Program-made: the position numbers and the translations under genes
Assembly (NCBI GenBank): GCA_028274825.1
Contig: JAQCMZ010000229.1
Location: forward strand, 1-7,694
Source: Haloferacaceae archaeon
GTDB lineage: Archaea; Halobacteriota; Halobacteria; Halobacteriales; Haloferacaceae
Reading direction: 5' to 3'
Length of the DNA stretch: 7,694 nucleotides
The notes under the pieces: model-generated
Seen by the model: the letters and a program-made list of their open reading frames with translations, nothing else
The model's database searches: none
Told to the model about the DNA's origin: nothing
Shown: in pieces, positions 1 through 5,521 of the stretch
How positions within the stretch are numbered: position 1 is the first letter of the stretch
Layout: each line of letters begins with the position of its first letter

Positions 1-50
1 TAATTCAGTGGCTGCATGTTGCTACGGTGATGTTCAGCGTTTGTCAGCTC

Positions 51-70
51 CCCACCCGTAAACGGGTGGG
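51..70. repeat. Terminal hairpin of the IS200/IS605-like relic
   Basis: CCCACCCGT (51-59) and ACGGGTGGG (62-70) form a perfect nine-base inverted repeat around AA; as a physical hairpin this is an eight-pair stem with a TAAA loop. On the minus strand it is preceded by AAG and followed by GGAGCTGAC. That layout matches the subterminal imperfect-palindrome structures recognised by TnpA and incorporated into the guide RNA of TnpB systems. A lone rho-independent-style terminator is less likely because no T-tract follows on either strand. Confidence 0.6.
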
Positions 71-217
71 CTTGTCGGTGGACTCGCAAGTGTCGTGCTC
101 CACGAGCGGACAGCCCCACGCCCATTTCTGTCGAAACCCGGGCTTTCTCAGGCGACTTCCAGCAGGGGAGTCAGAGGGACTCGTTCAGTATCCCCAACTT
201 TAAGCCTGACAGACTGC

Positions 218-252
218 CCGTCTCACCGGCCGCTTCTGGGCCTGTGAGACGG
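218..252. repeat. Long stem-loop overlapping the tnpB-like relic
   Basis: CCGTCTCAC (218-226) pairs perfectly with GTGAGACGG (244-252). After a single C/T mismatch the stem continues as GGCC (228-231) with GGCC (239-242), leaving a seven-base loop. It lies over the sequence encoding the ETGS motif on the minus strand, about 150 bases before the terminal hairpin. That is the interval from which TnpB-associated guide RNAs are processed. The structure is directly visible; its role in such an RNA is inference. Confidence 0.6.
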
Positions 253-516
253 ATATTATACGTTTCGGTGAAGTCTGATACCGATTACGCGCTTCCTCCG
301 GCTCAAGCCGTGGGCTTCCGCGCTGTTCCCGCTGTGACTCTATCGCTCGTCAGACTGCGCCGATGGAGTGGTATAGGATGTGAAATCAGTATCATCGATT
401 ACTCGGTCGATTCGGGGGTTCCGCGTGTCGGTTCTCTCTATCTGAGTCGGCCGGTTCGACCCGCAGTCGGCGAAGTATGTCGAAACCGCTTTGGGTATCT
501 TCGGCACACAGACCGT
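244..516. other. Non-coding or uncertain stretch before the DUF6498-like gene
   Basis: The reading frame of the downstream gene stays open back to a GTG at 244, but the 91 extra residues do not look like the start of that protein. They contain no membrane segment, and stretches such as 475-504 use codons with low GC in the third position. In-frame alternative starts are GTG at 268, 310 and 334. An AT-rich ATATTATA at 253-260 could be a TATA element. A hairpin-like segment at 299-323, described separately, suggests more insertion-sequence debris. I recognise no gene here on either strand. Confidence 0.4.
299..323 (-). repeat. Degenerate second IS200/IS605-like end
   Basis: On the minus strand this reads CGCGGAAGCCCACGGCTTGA followed by GCCGG and then AGGA. 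The core CGGC-TTGA-GCCG forms a short stem, and the order GAAGCCCACGGC, loop, GCCG, GGAGGA resembles a haloarchaeal right-end hairpin that has lost about three bases from its second arm. It has the same orientation as the hairpin at 51-70, which would suggest nested or tandem insertions. The match is short and by eye only, so chance resemblance is quite possible. Confidence 0.25.
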
Positions 517-1650
517 GTGGACTGGACGGACGCGACCGCCCAAGGCGCACACATAGTAGTGGCGAACGTCGCTGTTCTGTTCGGCGTTGCGTTATTCGGG
601 TGGTCGGCCAGTGTATTACTTGTCGTCTACTGGCTCGAGGCGGGTGTGGCCATTGTTCGTGGGGCGGTGCAAGGGTTGTTCGCAGAACACACCCCCGAGG
701 AGCTGACCATCGATCACAAACTCCCACTTTCGTCGTGGACCGAGAAGCGCGGCGGTGTCTCGGTGTGGGTGCTCCCGTTACTGTATCCGCGGAATGTCCC
801 TGTCGTTGTCGCTGGTATCATCGTGTTGGCGATGTTCTGGCCGATCGCCGGGGGGATACTCCTGGCCAGCATCGACGTGGGATTCTCGGCAGCATCTGTG
901 GCGATCACAGCACTGTGTCTTGTCGTCGGACACAGTGTCGGGTTTGTAGACTACCTGGCGAACGAGCGGTACACCGACCTGTCAGTTCGGTCGGCATTGC
1001 TCAGACGGCAGGTGTTGAGCGTATTCGCACTCGGCATCGGCGGGGTGATCGTCTTCGCGTACGCATCACCACCGTCAGTTCTGCTGGCGGTCGTTGTCGC
1101 TGTCAAACTCGTTGGTGATATTATCTTCACGAGACTCGAACACACAACCTCACACACAACGTGGAACGAGGACCCTCTCGAGGATCGCATTCCGGCCGCC
1201 AGCCCAATCGACACGTTTCGCGCGAGTCGGCTGGATTTACTCGCCCGGGCGGCGGGATACACACCACTGTATCTATTCACCCCGCCGTACCTGCTCGTCG
1301 CACTCGCGGCCGTTCTCGCTGGACTAATCGGCGGCCCCGAAGTCGGTGTGGTGGCCGGAGTCGTCACCATTGGGACGACCGCAGTTGGCCAAATCGCCCG
1401 CGAAACGGTCCAGACGGCACACCTCGAGTACCACGTCTACCCATCTCGAATTGTCGCATACGATACGTTACTCGACACGCCACAGTGGACGATCAGCCGA
1501 CCGATGGTGACGGAGGTGGGTGTCGAGTCGAGCCGGCTCAACCGACTCCGACCGGGTGGCCGGACGGTCACCGTCTTCGTTCACGACGAACAGCACCGTA
1601 TCCGTGGTCTCCGGCGGCCGGAAGCATTCGCCAAGTCAGTCCGGCAGTAG
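517..1650 (+). CDS. DUF6498-like polytopic membrane protein with PH-like C-terminal tail
   Basis: A 377-residue integral membrane protein of unknown function. From the chosen GTG, hydrophobic segments lie at about 11-28, 31-52, 93-118, 123-145, 165-182, 186-204, 254-272 and 274-293, roughly eight helices. The N-terminal pair ending in the VVYWLEAGV motif, followed by a soluble loop, is what I associate with haloarchaeal DUF6498 proteins. Residues 306-377 are soluble and alternate short beta strands (RIVAYDTLL, VTVFVHD) before RRPEAFAKSV, resembling a small bacterial-type PH fold; that is inference. The frame is open upstream to 244, but the conserved-looking N-terminus begins right after this GTG, so I prefer 517. 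No Shine-Dalgarno sequence is visible. The gene lies 323 bases before the next membrane gene, so co-transcription is uncertain. Confidence 0.75.
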   Translation: MDWTDATAQGAHIVVANVAVLFGVALFGWSASVLLVVYWLEAGVAIVRGAVQGLFAEHTPEELTIDHKLPLSSWTEKRGGVSVWVLPLLYPRNVPVVVAGIIVLAMFWPIAGGILLASIDVGFSAASVAITALCLVVGHSVGFVDYLANERYTDLSVRSALLRRQVLSVFALGIGGVIVFAYASPPSVLLAVVVAVKLVGDIIFTRLEHTTSHTTWNEDPLEDRIPAASPIDTFRASRLDLLARAAGYTPLYLFTPPYLLVALAAVLAGLIGGPEVGVVAGVVTIGTTAVGQIARETVQTAHLEYHVYPSRIVAYDTLLDTPQWTISRPMVTEVGVESSRLNRLRPGGRTVTVFVHDEQHRIRGLRRPEAFAKSVRQ

Positions 1651-1973
1651 TGTCTCTCAACACGATCGTGACAGACAAACTCCCGCTATCGCTAGCCGAT
1701 TGGATATTTCGATCCCTCTCCTCGAAGTGTGTCCGGCCCCCACAGCGAGCCAGCGGGAAAGCTCACATCTTCAGCTGTCGGAGGAAGCGCGTCACGGGAA
1801 TGCTCTGCGAATTCTTCCGAAACTGTGTCCGGTCAACCCAACCGTGTCAGCTTAGGGGGAAACTATCGGCTGTCTATCACGAGTTATCTGGGATCCGATT
1901 TTGTTGTATCCTGATGCGATCAAGTATCCGGTCGCCGTGCACATTTATCCCGAAACGTCTTGATAATATAATA
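1651..1973. other. 323-base intergenic stretch
   Basis: Short open frames cross this stretch, but none has a hydrophobic core, known motif or haloarchaeal acidic composition, and the codon choice looks random. An octamer GTGTCCGG is repeated at 1729-1736 and 1825-1832. The last 35 bases hold the promoter of the next gene. Apart from that I see no RNA gene, no clear terminator and no mobile-element end. Confidence 0.5.
1942..1950 (+). promoter_or_regulatory. Candidate TATA box for a leaderless transcript
   Basis: CATTTATCC is centred about 28 bases before the ATG at 1974. In haloarchaea the TATA element lies about 25-28 bases before the transcription start, so transcription would begin at or within a base or two of the start codon. 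The absence of any Shine-Dalgarno sequence before 1974 fits a leaderless mRNA. The A/T run just before the ATG (1962-1973) is too close to serve as the TATA box. Confidence 0.5.
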
Positions 1974-2897
1974 ATGTCTTCAGGGAGTGCTGCGGATAAT
2001 GTTGGAATCGTCATCAGCGACGTAGTTCAGGCAATCGCCATATTTGCTCTCGCGGGAGTGGGGATTGGCGCCACCGGCGGTGTTGCGATAACACAACTCA
2101 GTTCTGGTGGATTACTCGGTGGAGTCTTGTCTCTGGTGGTGCTCACTGTCGTACTTTTGCTCGGGCCCGTAATCGGGCTTATCTCCGGTCTCCGTGTCGG
2201 GGCTAATCAACATAGTTCGTCCCCGTCGTATCTCTCTGGGCTCGTGGGCGCTATTGGCGGATATTTCGTAATGATTTTGCTCGTTATCGTTACACTAACT
2301 CTGGCTCTGAATGTTCCGACGGGAGTCGCTGATACAGCTGCACAGACAACCGCAGGGAGTGGTGGGTCGTCCGCCGGAGTTTCGTTTGGGCAGTATATTC
2401 TCCCAATTATTGCTGTCGCGGTTCCGACGGGACTGACCGGGCTTGGGGGCGTCTATCTCGGCAGTAACCCCGGTTCGAGTAGCGATGTAACCAGTTTCTC
2501 AACAAAATACGTCGTCGGTGGAGTCGTGTTGGTCTGCGTGATTGCGGCGGCAGGGCTAATCGGACCGGAGTTGCTCAGCAGTGAGCCACAACTGGAGGTC
2601 AGTGGCTCTGTGTCGAGCGCACAGAGCACACTCTATGCAGATGGCACAGTCACCAACCCAACGTCCAACGAGATCACGAATCTAATCACCATTGAACTCG
2701 TAGTCGATGGTGAATCGTTCGCGACAGAACAGGAGGAGGTCACGGTCCCGGCTGGCACTGATACCGAGATTTCCCTGGAGATTGCAACGGTGGACGGTCT
2801 GTCAAACTCTCAGATTCAGGCTATCGGAAGCGGTCAGTTCGAAATCCGATATAGTATCAACGATCAAATAGTAGAAACGTACACGGCAGGATCGTGA
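1974..2897 (+). CDS. Unrecognised five-helix membrane protein with beta-rich C-terminal domain
   Basis: A 307-residue protein that I cannot assign to a family. Predicted membrane segments are at about 11-35, 46-72, 87-113, 138-163 and 178-201, rich in Gly, Val and Ile. A Ser/Gly/Thr-rich linker (about 119-137) joins helices 3 and 4. Residues 205-307 form an acidic, strand-rich domain whose pattern (VSGSVSSAQS, GTVTNPTSNEITNL, VPAGTDTEISLEI) recalls CARDB or FxLYD-type immunoglobulin-like modules, suggesting a binding or anchoring surface, most likely outside the membrane. The ATG is favoured over the upstream-open frame because hydrophobic coding character starts here and a TATA-like element lies 28 bases before it. 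The following DUF4013-like gene has the same orientation, 193 bases away. Function unknown. Confidence 0.75.
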   Translation: MSSGSAADNVGIVISDVVQAIAIFALAGVGIGATGGVAITQLSSGGLLGGVLSLVVLTVVLLLGPVIGLISGLRVGANQHSSSPSYLSGLVGAIGGYFVMILLVIVTLTLALNVPTGVADTAAQTTAGSGGSSAGVSFGQYILPIIAVAVPTGLTGLGGVYLGSNPGSSSDVTSFSTKYVVGGVVLVCVIAAAGLIGPELLSSEPQLEVSGSVSSAQSTLYADGTVTNPTSNEITNLITIELVVDGESFATEQEEVTVPAGTDTEISLEIATVDGLSNSQIQAIGSGQFEIRYSINDQIVETYTAGS

Positions 2898-3011
2898 GCA
2901 CAAGGATGAGAAACTGAACGCATGGATCCGAGTAGTGAGAGACTGAATTCTCCAGTAGAATACGGGCTCTTTCCGTTCGAGATTCTTCACTCTGGCCAGC
3001 ACCGAATGACA

Positions 3012-3031
3012 GCGTCGGTATCTTCCGACGC
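3012..3031. repeat. Hairpin in the gap before the DUF4013-like gene
   Basis: GCGTCGG (3012-3018) and CCGACGC (3025-3031) are a perfect seven-base inverted repeat with a six-base loop, TATCTT. It lies 60 bases before the start of the next gene and 114 bases after the stop of the previous one. It could be a terminator-like stem, though no T-tract follows, an operator, or part of a leader. Confidence 0.45.
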
Positions 3032-3078
3032 GGGATGGATAACACAGACTCATACGACTGATGCAGCGATAATCCGTT

Positions 3079-3083
3079 GGTGA
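3079..3083 (+). promoter_or_regulatory. Shine-Dalgarno-like GGTGA
   Basis: GGTGA is complementary to the archaeal 16S rRNA 3' end (CACCUCC region) and lies seven bases before the ATG at 3091. It supports that start and implies a leadered transcript, unlike the preceding gene. No convincing TATA box is visible at the expected distance, so the gene may be transcribed from further upstream. Confidence 0.45.
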
Positions 3084-3090
3084 CAGATAC

Positions 3091-3759
3091 ATGATATCGA
3101 GTTATCTGGTCTATCCAATTCGCGGGTCACGGCGACTTGATACCGTTCTTATTGGCGGCGGATTACACCTACTCGCTGTCTGGCTTCCTATTCTTCCGTT
3201 CGTTGCTGTCGCGGGATACCTAGCTCGTGTGCTCGCGACAACCGCGAGAGCCGAATCACACGTCACTCCTGAGCGTCCAGAATGGCAACCAGTTAGAGGC
3301 CTACTCCGCGACGGACTCAGACTATTCGTGACAGCGGGTGGCTATCTTGCAGCCCCGGTCGTGTTGCTTACCGTGACACTTGGTGGTCCGCTTGAGAGCG
3401 CCGATCCTACCGGCACGATCAATGGAGTCGTGTTCCTTGTTGCTAGCACCATCTTGACGATGCTCGCGTTGGCGCTCTGCTACCCTCTCCCGGCCGCACT
3501 TGTCGCTGTTGCCCGTGATCACTCGCTTCGCGCAGCGGTCGACACACGATTAATTGCAGCTGCGACGCAGGACGCCGGCTACCTCGTGGCGACACTGCTT
3601 ACAGCCGGCGGTCTCGGAGTCATGGCGGCCGCGTACATAACACTCAACCAGCTCGCTCTCGGATTTTTCATCGGGTTTTATTTGGAAGTCGTCGCTGCTT
3701 CCGTAATCGGCAAATCGGCTGGCCGAGCGTGGGATCGACAGGGGCTCAAAGAGTCGTGA
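3091..3759 (+). CDS. DUF4013-like integral membrane protein
   Basis: A 222-residue membrane protein resembling the haloarchaeal DUF4013 family, whose function is not established. The N-terminus (YPIRGSRRLDTVLIGG) matches the family's typical opening, a short amphipathic stretch leading into a first helix at about 18-48. An amphipathic RDGL segment (73-76) precedes helix 2 (76-98), a pattern repeated in this family. Further helices lie at about 111-140, 163-183 and 185-208. The C-terminus is short and basic. A GGTGA ribosome-binding sequence supports the ATG. The gene converges on the ABC ATPase gene, whose stop lies 89 bases away on the opposite strand. Together with the two preceding genes it forms a group of three membrane proteins, but nothing in the sequence shows that they work together. 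Confidence 0.75.
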   Translation: MISSYLVYPIRGSRRLDTVLIGGGLHLLAVWLPILPFVAVAGYLARVLATTARAESHVTPERPEWQPVRGLLRDGLRLFVTAGGYLAAPVVLLTVTLGGPLESADPTGTINGVVFLVASTILTMLALALCYPLPAALVAVARDHSLRAAVDTRLIAAATQDAGYLVATLLTAGGLGVMAAAYITLNQLALGFFIGFYLEVVAASVIGKSAGRAWDRQGLKES

Positions 3760-3827
3760 GGGCTGATTGTGCTGACTGGCTCTTGTCACCCTGAGATAGA
3801 TAGTGGGATATCGGCCGTCTCACTCCG

Positions 3828-3841
3828 CTCGAGTACTCGAG
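3828..3841. repeat. Perfect 14-base palindrome between convergent genes
   Basis: CTCGAGTACTCGAG is fully self-complementary with no loop. It sits seven bases beyond the stop codon of the ATPase gene and 68 bases beyond the stop of the DUF4013-like gene, on the two converging sides. It could bind a dimeric protein or help separate the two transcripts. It is not a standard terminator since no T-tract follows. A chance 14-base palindrome is possible, because CTCGAG-type strings are common in haloarchaeal DNA. Confidence 0.45.
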
Positions 3842-3848
3842 TTAGGGC

Positions 3849-4994
3849 TCACACGCGCGTCTCGACCAGCTCACTCTCATCGAGTGACCGGTTGTGAACC
3901 GCGTCGCCTGACTCTGCGTCGAACACGTGGATCGCGTTCTCAGGTAGCCTGATCGCGACGTCTATTCCACTCTCGACTCGGCCAAACCCGCTGACAGTCG
4001 CGACTAGATCGGGTCCATCGGTGACCGAGAGATATACGACGCTTTCGTTGCCCACCGGCTCGACTACATTGATAGTTGCAGGAAAGACGTGATCACCGGC
4101 AGCGCTGAGAGCGTCCCCGCTCGCGTCAACGACAATATCCTCAGGCCGAATCCCGAGAGTCACCATCGTGCTACTCGCGACCGCCGTGGCTGTTTCGTCA
4201 GCGAGTCGATATCGGAACAGACCGTCTGTGAGCGTGTCGCCTTCGACGGCACAGTTCACGAAATTCATCGGTGGTTCGCCGATGAATCCGGCGACAAACT
4301 GATTGGCCGGACGATGGTATGCCTCCAGCGGCGTTGCCACCTGCTGCAGTATTCCGTCATTGAGAATCGCGATCCGGTCGCCCATCGTCATCGCCTCTGT
4401 CTGGTCGTGGGTGACGTAGACGGTGGTAGTATCGAGATCGTCTTGGAGTTGTTGTAACTCAGTACGCATCTGTGACCGGAGTTTGGCGTCGAGATTCGAG
4501 AGCGGCTCGTCCATGAGAAACGCCTCTGGTTCACGAACAATCGCGCGACCAAGAGCAACACGCTGCTGTTGGCCACCCGAGAGCGCTTCGGGTTTTCGAT
4601 CGAGTAACTCATCGATATCCAGTAATTCAGCTGTCTCAGTGACACGTTCGGCTATTTCATCGGCTAAATCTGTCGACTCCTCGAGTCCGAACCGCATATT
4701 CCCGCGAACAGTCATATGCGGGTACAGCGCGTAGCTTTGAAATACCATCGCGATATTCCGCTCTGCGGGTCGCTGCTCGTTTATTCGCTCGTCTCCGAGT
4801 CGGATCTCCCCAGCAGTTGCCGATTCGAGTCCGGCAATCATTCGCAGAGTCGTCGACTTCCCACAGCCAGAGGGACCGACGAGAACAAGAAACTCCCCGT
4901 CTCGAATATTGATATCTACGCCGTTCACGGCAAGAACGGCATTATCCCCTTCACCAAACCGCTTTGTCACCGAATCGAGTTCAAGTCGTGCCAT
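3849..4994 (-). CDS. ABC importer ATPase, MalK/UgpC type (sugar uptake)
   Basis: A 381-residue cytoplasmic ATPase that powers a carbohydrate-type ABC importer. Visible motifs, all intact: Walker A GPSGCGKST (40-48), Q-loop Gln86 in VFQSYALYPHMTV, signature LSGGQQQR (138-145), Walker B FLMDEP (159-164) with catalytic Glu163, D-loop SNLD (166-169) and switch His196 in VTHDQTEAM. Residues from about 240 onward form the MalK-type C-terminal OB/TOBE regulatory domain, including the characteristic GIRPEDI. Length and order match the family. It is the expected partner of the two permeases upstream on the same strand, but it is separated from them by 578 structured, non-coding bases, so it probably has its own promoter as well. 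ATPases of this type may serve several importers. Haloarchaeal TsgD-like glucose transporter ATPases look very similar, but the sugar is not proven. Confidence 0.95.
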   Translation of the reverse strand: MARLELDSVTKRFGEGDNAVLAVNGVDINIRDGEFLVLVGPSGCGKSTTLRMIAGLESATAGEIRLGDERINEQRPAERNIAMVFQSYALYPHMTVRGNMRFGLEESTDLADEIAERVTETAELLDIDELLDRKPEALSGGQQQRVALGRAIVREPEAFLMDEPLSNLDAKLRSQMRTELQQLQDDLDTTTVYVTHDQTEAMTMGDRIAILNDGILQQVATPLEAYHRPANQFVAGFIGEPPMNFVNCAVEGDTLTDGLFRYRLADETATAVASSTMVTLGIRPEDIVVDASGDALSAAGDHVFPATINVVEPVGNESVVYLSVTDGPDLVATVSGFGRVESGIDVAIRLPENAIHVFDAESGDAVHNRSLDESELVETRV

Positions 4995-5056
4995 TATATG
5001 AGGGACAGGCGCAATGTCATGGCGTTCACGCCGTGGATACGCGCTGTCACTCCCTA

Positions 5057-5075
5057 CTACAACACTCTATTGTAG
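5057..5075. promoter_or_regulatory. Operator-like inverted repeat upstream of the ATPase gene
   Basis: CTACAA (5057-5062) and TTGTAG (5070-5075) form a perfect inverted repeat separated by seven bases, 63 bases before the ATPase start codon. The half-site length and one-turn spacing suit a dimeric helix-turn-helix regulator. It does not match the TACT...AGTA sites known for the sugar regulator TrmB. The regulator, if any, is unknown. Confidence 0.35.
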
Positions 5076-5077
5076 CT

Positions 5078-5098
5078 TACTTTGAGTTTTGAAAAGTA
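5078..5098. promoter_or_regulatory. Second operator-like inverted repeat, between TATA box and expected start site
   Basis: TACTTT (5078-5083) and AAAGTA (5093-5098) are a perfect inverted repeat with a nine-base spacer. It lies immediately downstream of the candidate TATA element on the minus strand and would cover the predicted transcription start near 5080-5085. Binding there could block transcription. A/T-rich half-sites raise the chance of coincidence. Confidence 0.35.
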
Positions 5099-5101
5099 TG
5101 G

Positions 5102-5112
5102 GTTTAATAAAC
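5102..5112 (-). promoter_or_regulatory. Candidate TATA box for the ATPase gene
   Basis: On the minus strand the sequence is GTTTATTAAAC, containing TTTATT, which fits the haloarchaeal TTTAWA consensus. Transcription would start near 5080-5085, giving a leader of about 90 bases before the ATG at 4994. No Shine-Dalgarno sequence is visible close to that ATG. The 11-base string is itself a palindrome and could equally promote transcription in the other direction, though no gene follows there. Confidence 0.35.
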
Positions 5113-5302
5113 AGGCAGTCCTGCAGCTAGCGGGAATCCGGCGGAAGCAGAGCGATTCCCACAACTCCGACGATGACGGCCCGTCGGCTCCGAGCGACGA
5201 GACAATCATTGGACCCAGTTTGCTGAACGGTCGGGTCCGGTGATGAACCGATGCTGTGCCTGACTGCGTGAACACACCATCACAAGTAACTCCGAGTTCG
5301 CT

Positions 5303-5387
5303 GACGCCTGCTGGCGTCCCCGTGGCACAACCAACACCGGGACGCCATACATGATTGACAAGAGGAGTCCCGGTGGCGTGGCACCGG
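5303..5387. repeat. Chain of mutually exclusive hairpins
   Basis: Five segments can pair only with neighbours in the chain. GACGCC (5303-5308) pairs with GGCGTC (5313-5318) over a four-base loop. TGGCGTCCC plus GTG (5312-5324) pairs with CAC plus GGGACGCCA (5335-5347), with one C/C mismatch. CACCGGGAC (5335-5343) pairs perfectly with GTCCCGGTG (5367-5375). CCGGTG (5370-5375) pairs perfectly with CACCGG (5382-5387). An eight-base direct repeat CGTGGCAC (5321-5328 and 5377-5384) is also present. Forming one hairpin excludes its neighbours, as in attenuator or riboswitch expression platforms, although repeated palindromic duplications in a decaying element would give the same picture. Confidence 0.6.
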
Positions 5388-5417
5388 CCTCAGAAATCGG
5401 CGATGTCTGATGTGCTC

Positions 5418-5436
5418 ACGAGAACTCTGTTCTCGT
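5418..5436. repeat. Perfect eight-pair hairpin
   Basis: ACGAGAAC (5418-5425) and GTTCTCGT (5429-5436) form a perfect stem around a three-base TCT loop. It is one of the palindromes in the gap between the second permease gene and the ATPase gene, and it has no T-tract on either side. Confidence 0.55.
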
Positions 5437-5464
5437 CACCGCCAGCAGTTCCATCCATGTTTAA

Positions 5465-5508
5465 ACCGCGAACAGCCCGGTCAGAGTCGCACTGACCGGC
5501 TGTTCGGT
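5465..5508. repeat. Long bulged stem-loop
   Basis: The left arm (5465-5484, ACCG CG AACAGC C CGGTCAG) and right arm (5492-5508, CTGACCGGCTGTTCGGT) pair over 17 positions, with a two-base CG bulge and a single C bulge in the left arm and a seven-base loop AGTCGCA. It is the longest stem in the gap between the permease and ATPase genes. Bulged palindromes of this kind are typical both of IS200/IS605 end hairpins and of structured RNAs. Confidence 0.6.
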
Positions 5509-5521
5509 GGGATTGGTGAAC

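Larger units (their letters stand above)
46..253 (-). mobile_element. Decayed right end of an IS200/IS605-family element with tnpB 3' relic
   Basis: Read on the minus strand, 224-171 encodes ETGSLSGLKLGILNESL followed by a stop. ETGS is, as I recall, a motif near the C-terminus of haloarchaeal TnpB proteins. A neighbouring frame gives RLKVGDTERVPLTPLLEVA and a stop at 150-148, so a reading-frame break is likely. About 80 bases further on comes a hairpin (51-70) followed by GGAGCTGAC, resembling the hairpin plus GGATGTCA that closes such elements. No upstream TnpB domain (RuvC-like or zinc ribbon) is visible, so only the 3' tail and end region remain. What is seen: the hairpins, the short peptide and the spacing. 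What is inferred: the IS identity. The exact edges are uncertain. Confidence 0.45.

Noticed and set aside
477..1118. 213-codon open frame on the plus strand
   Set aside because: Arg/Cys-rich translation with no motif, wholly overlapping the membrane-protein gene in another frame.
951..1370. 139-codon open frame on the minus strand
   Set aside because: Ser/Thr/Ala-rich antisense shadow of a membrane-protein gene; no recognisable domain.
1161..1973. Long upstream in-frame extension of the gene at 1974
   Set aside because: Most of it overlaps the DUF6498-like gene in another frame, is Arg/Pro/Ser-rich and shadow-like, and a promoter lies just before 1974.
5057..5098. TrmB binding site (TACT-N7/8-GAGTA type)
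   Set aside because: Neither inverted repeat has the required half-site and spacing; only generic operator-like symmetry is present.
5057..5275. 72-codon minus-strand open frame in the structured gap
   Set aside because: No motif or coding composition; it crosses several inverted repeats and the candidate promoter.
5300..5400. CRISPR-like array
   Set aside because: The repeats are inverted and of unequal spacing; there are no regularly spaced direct repeats with unique spacers.
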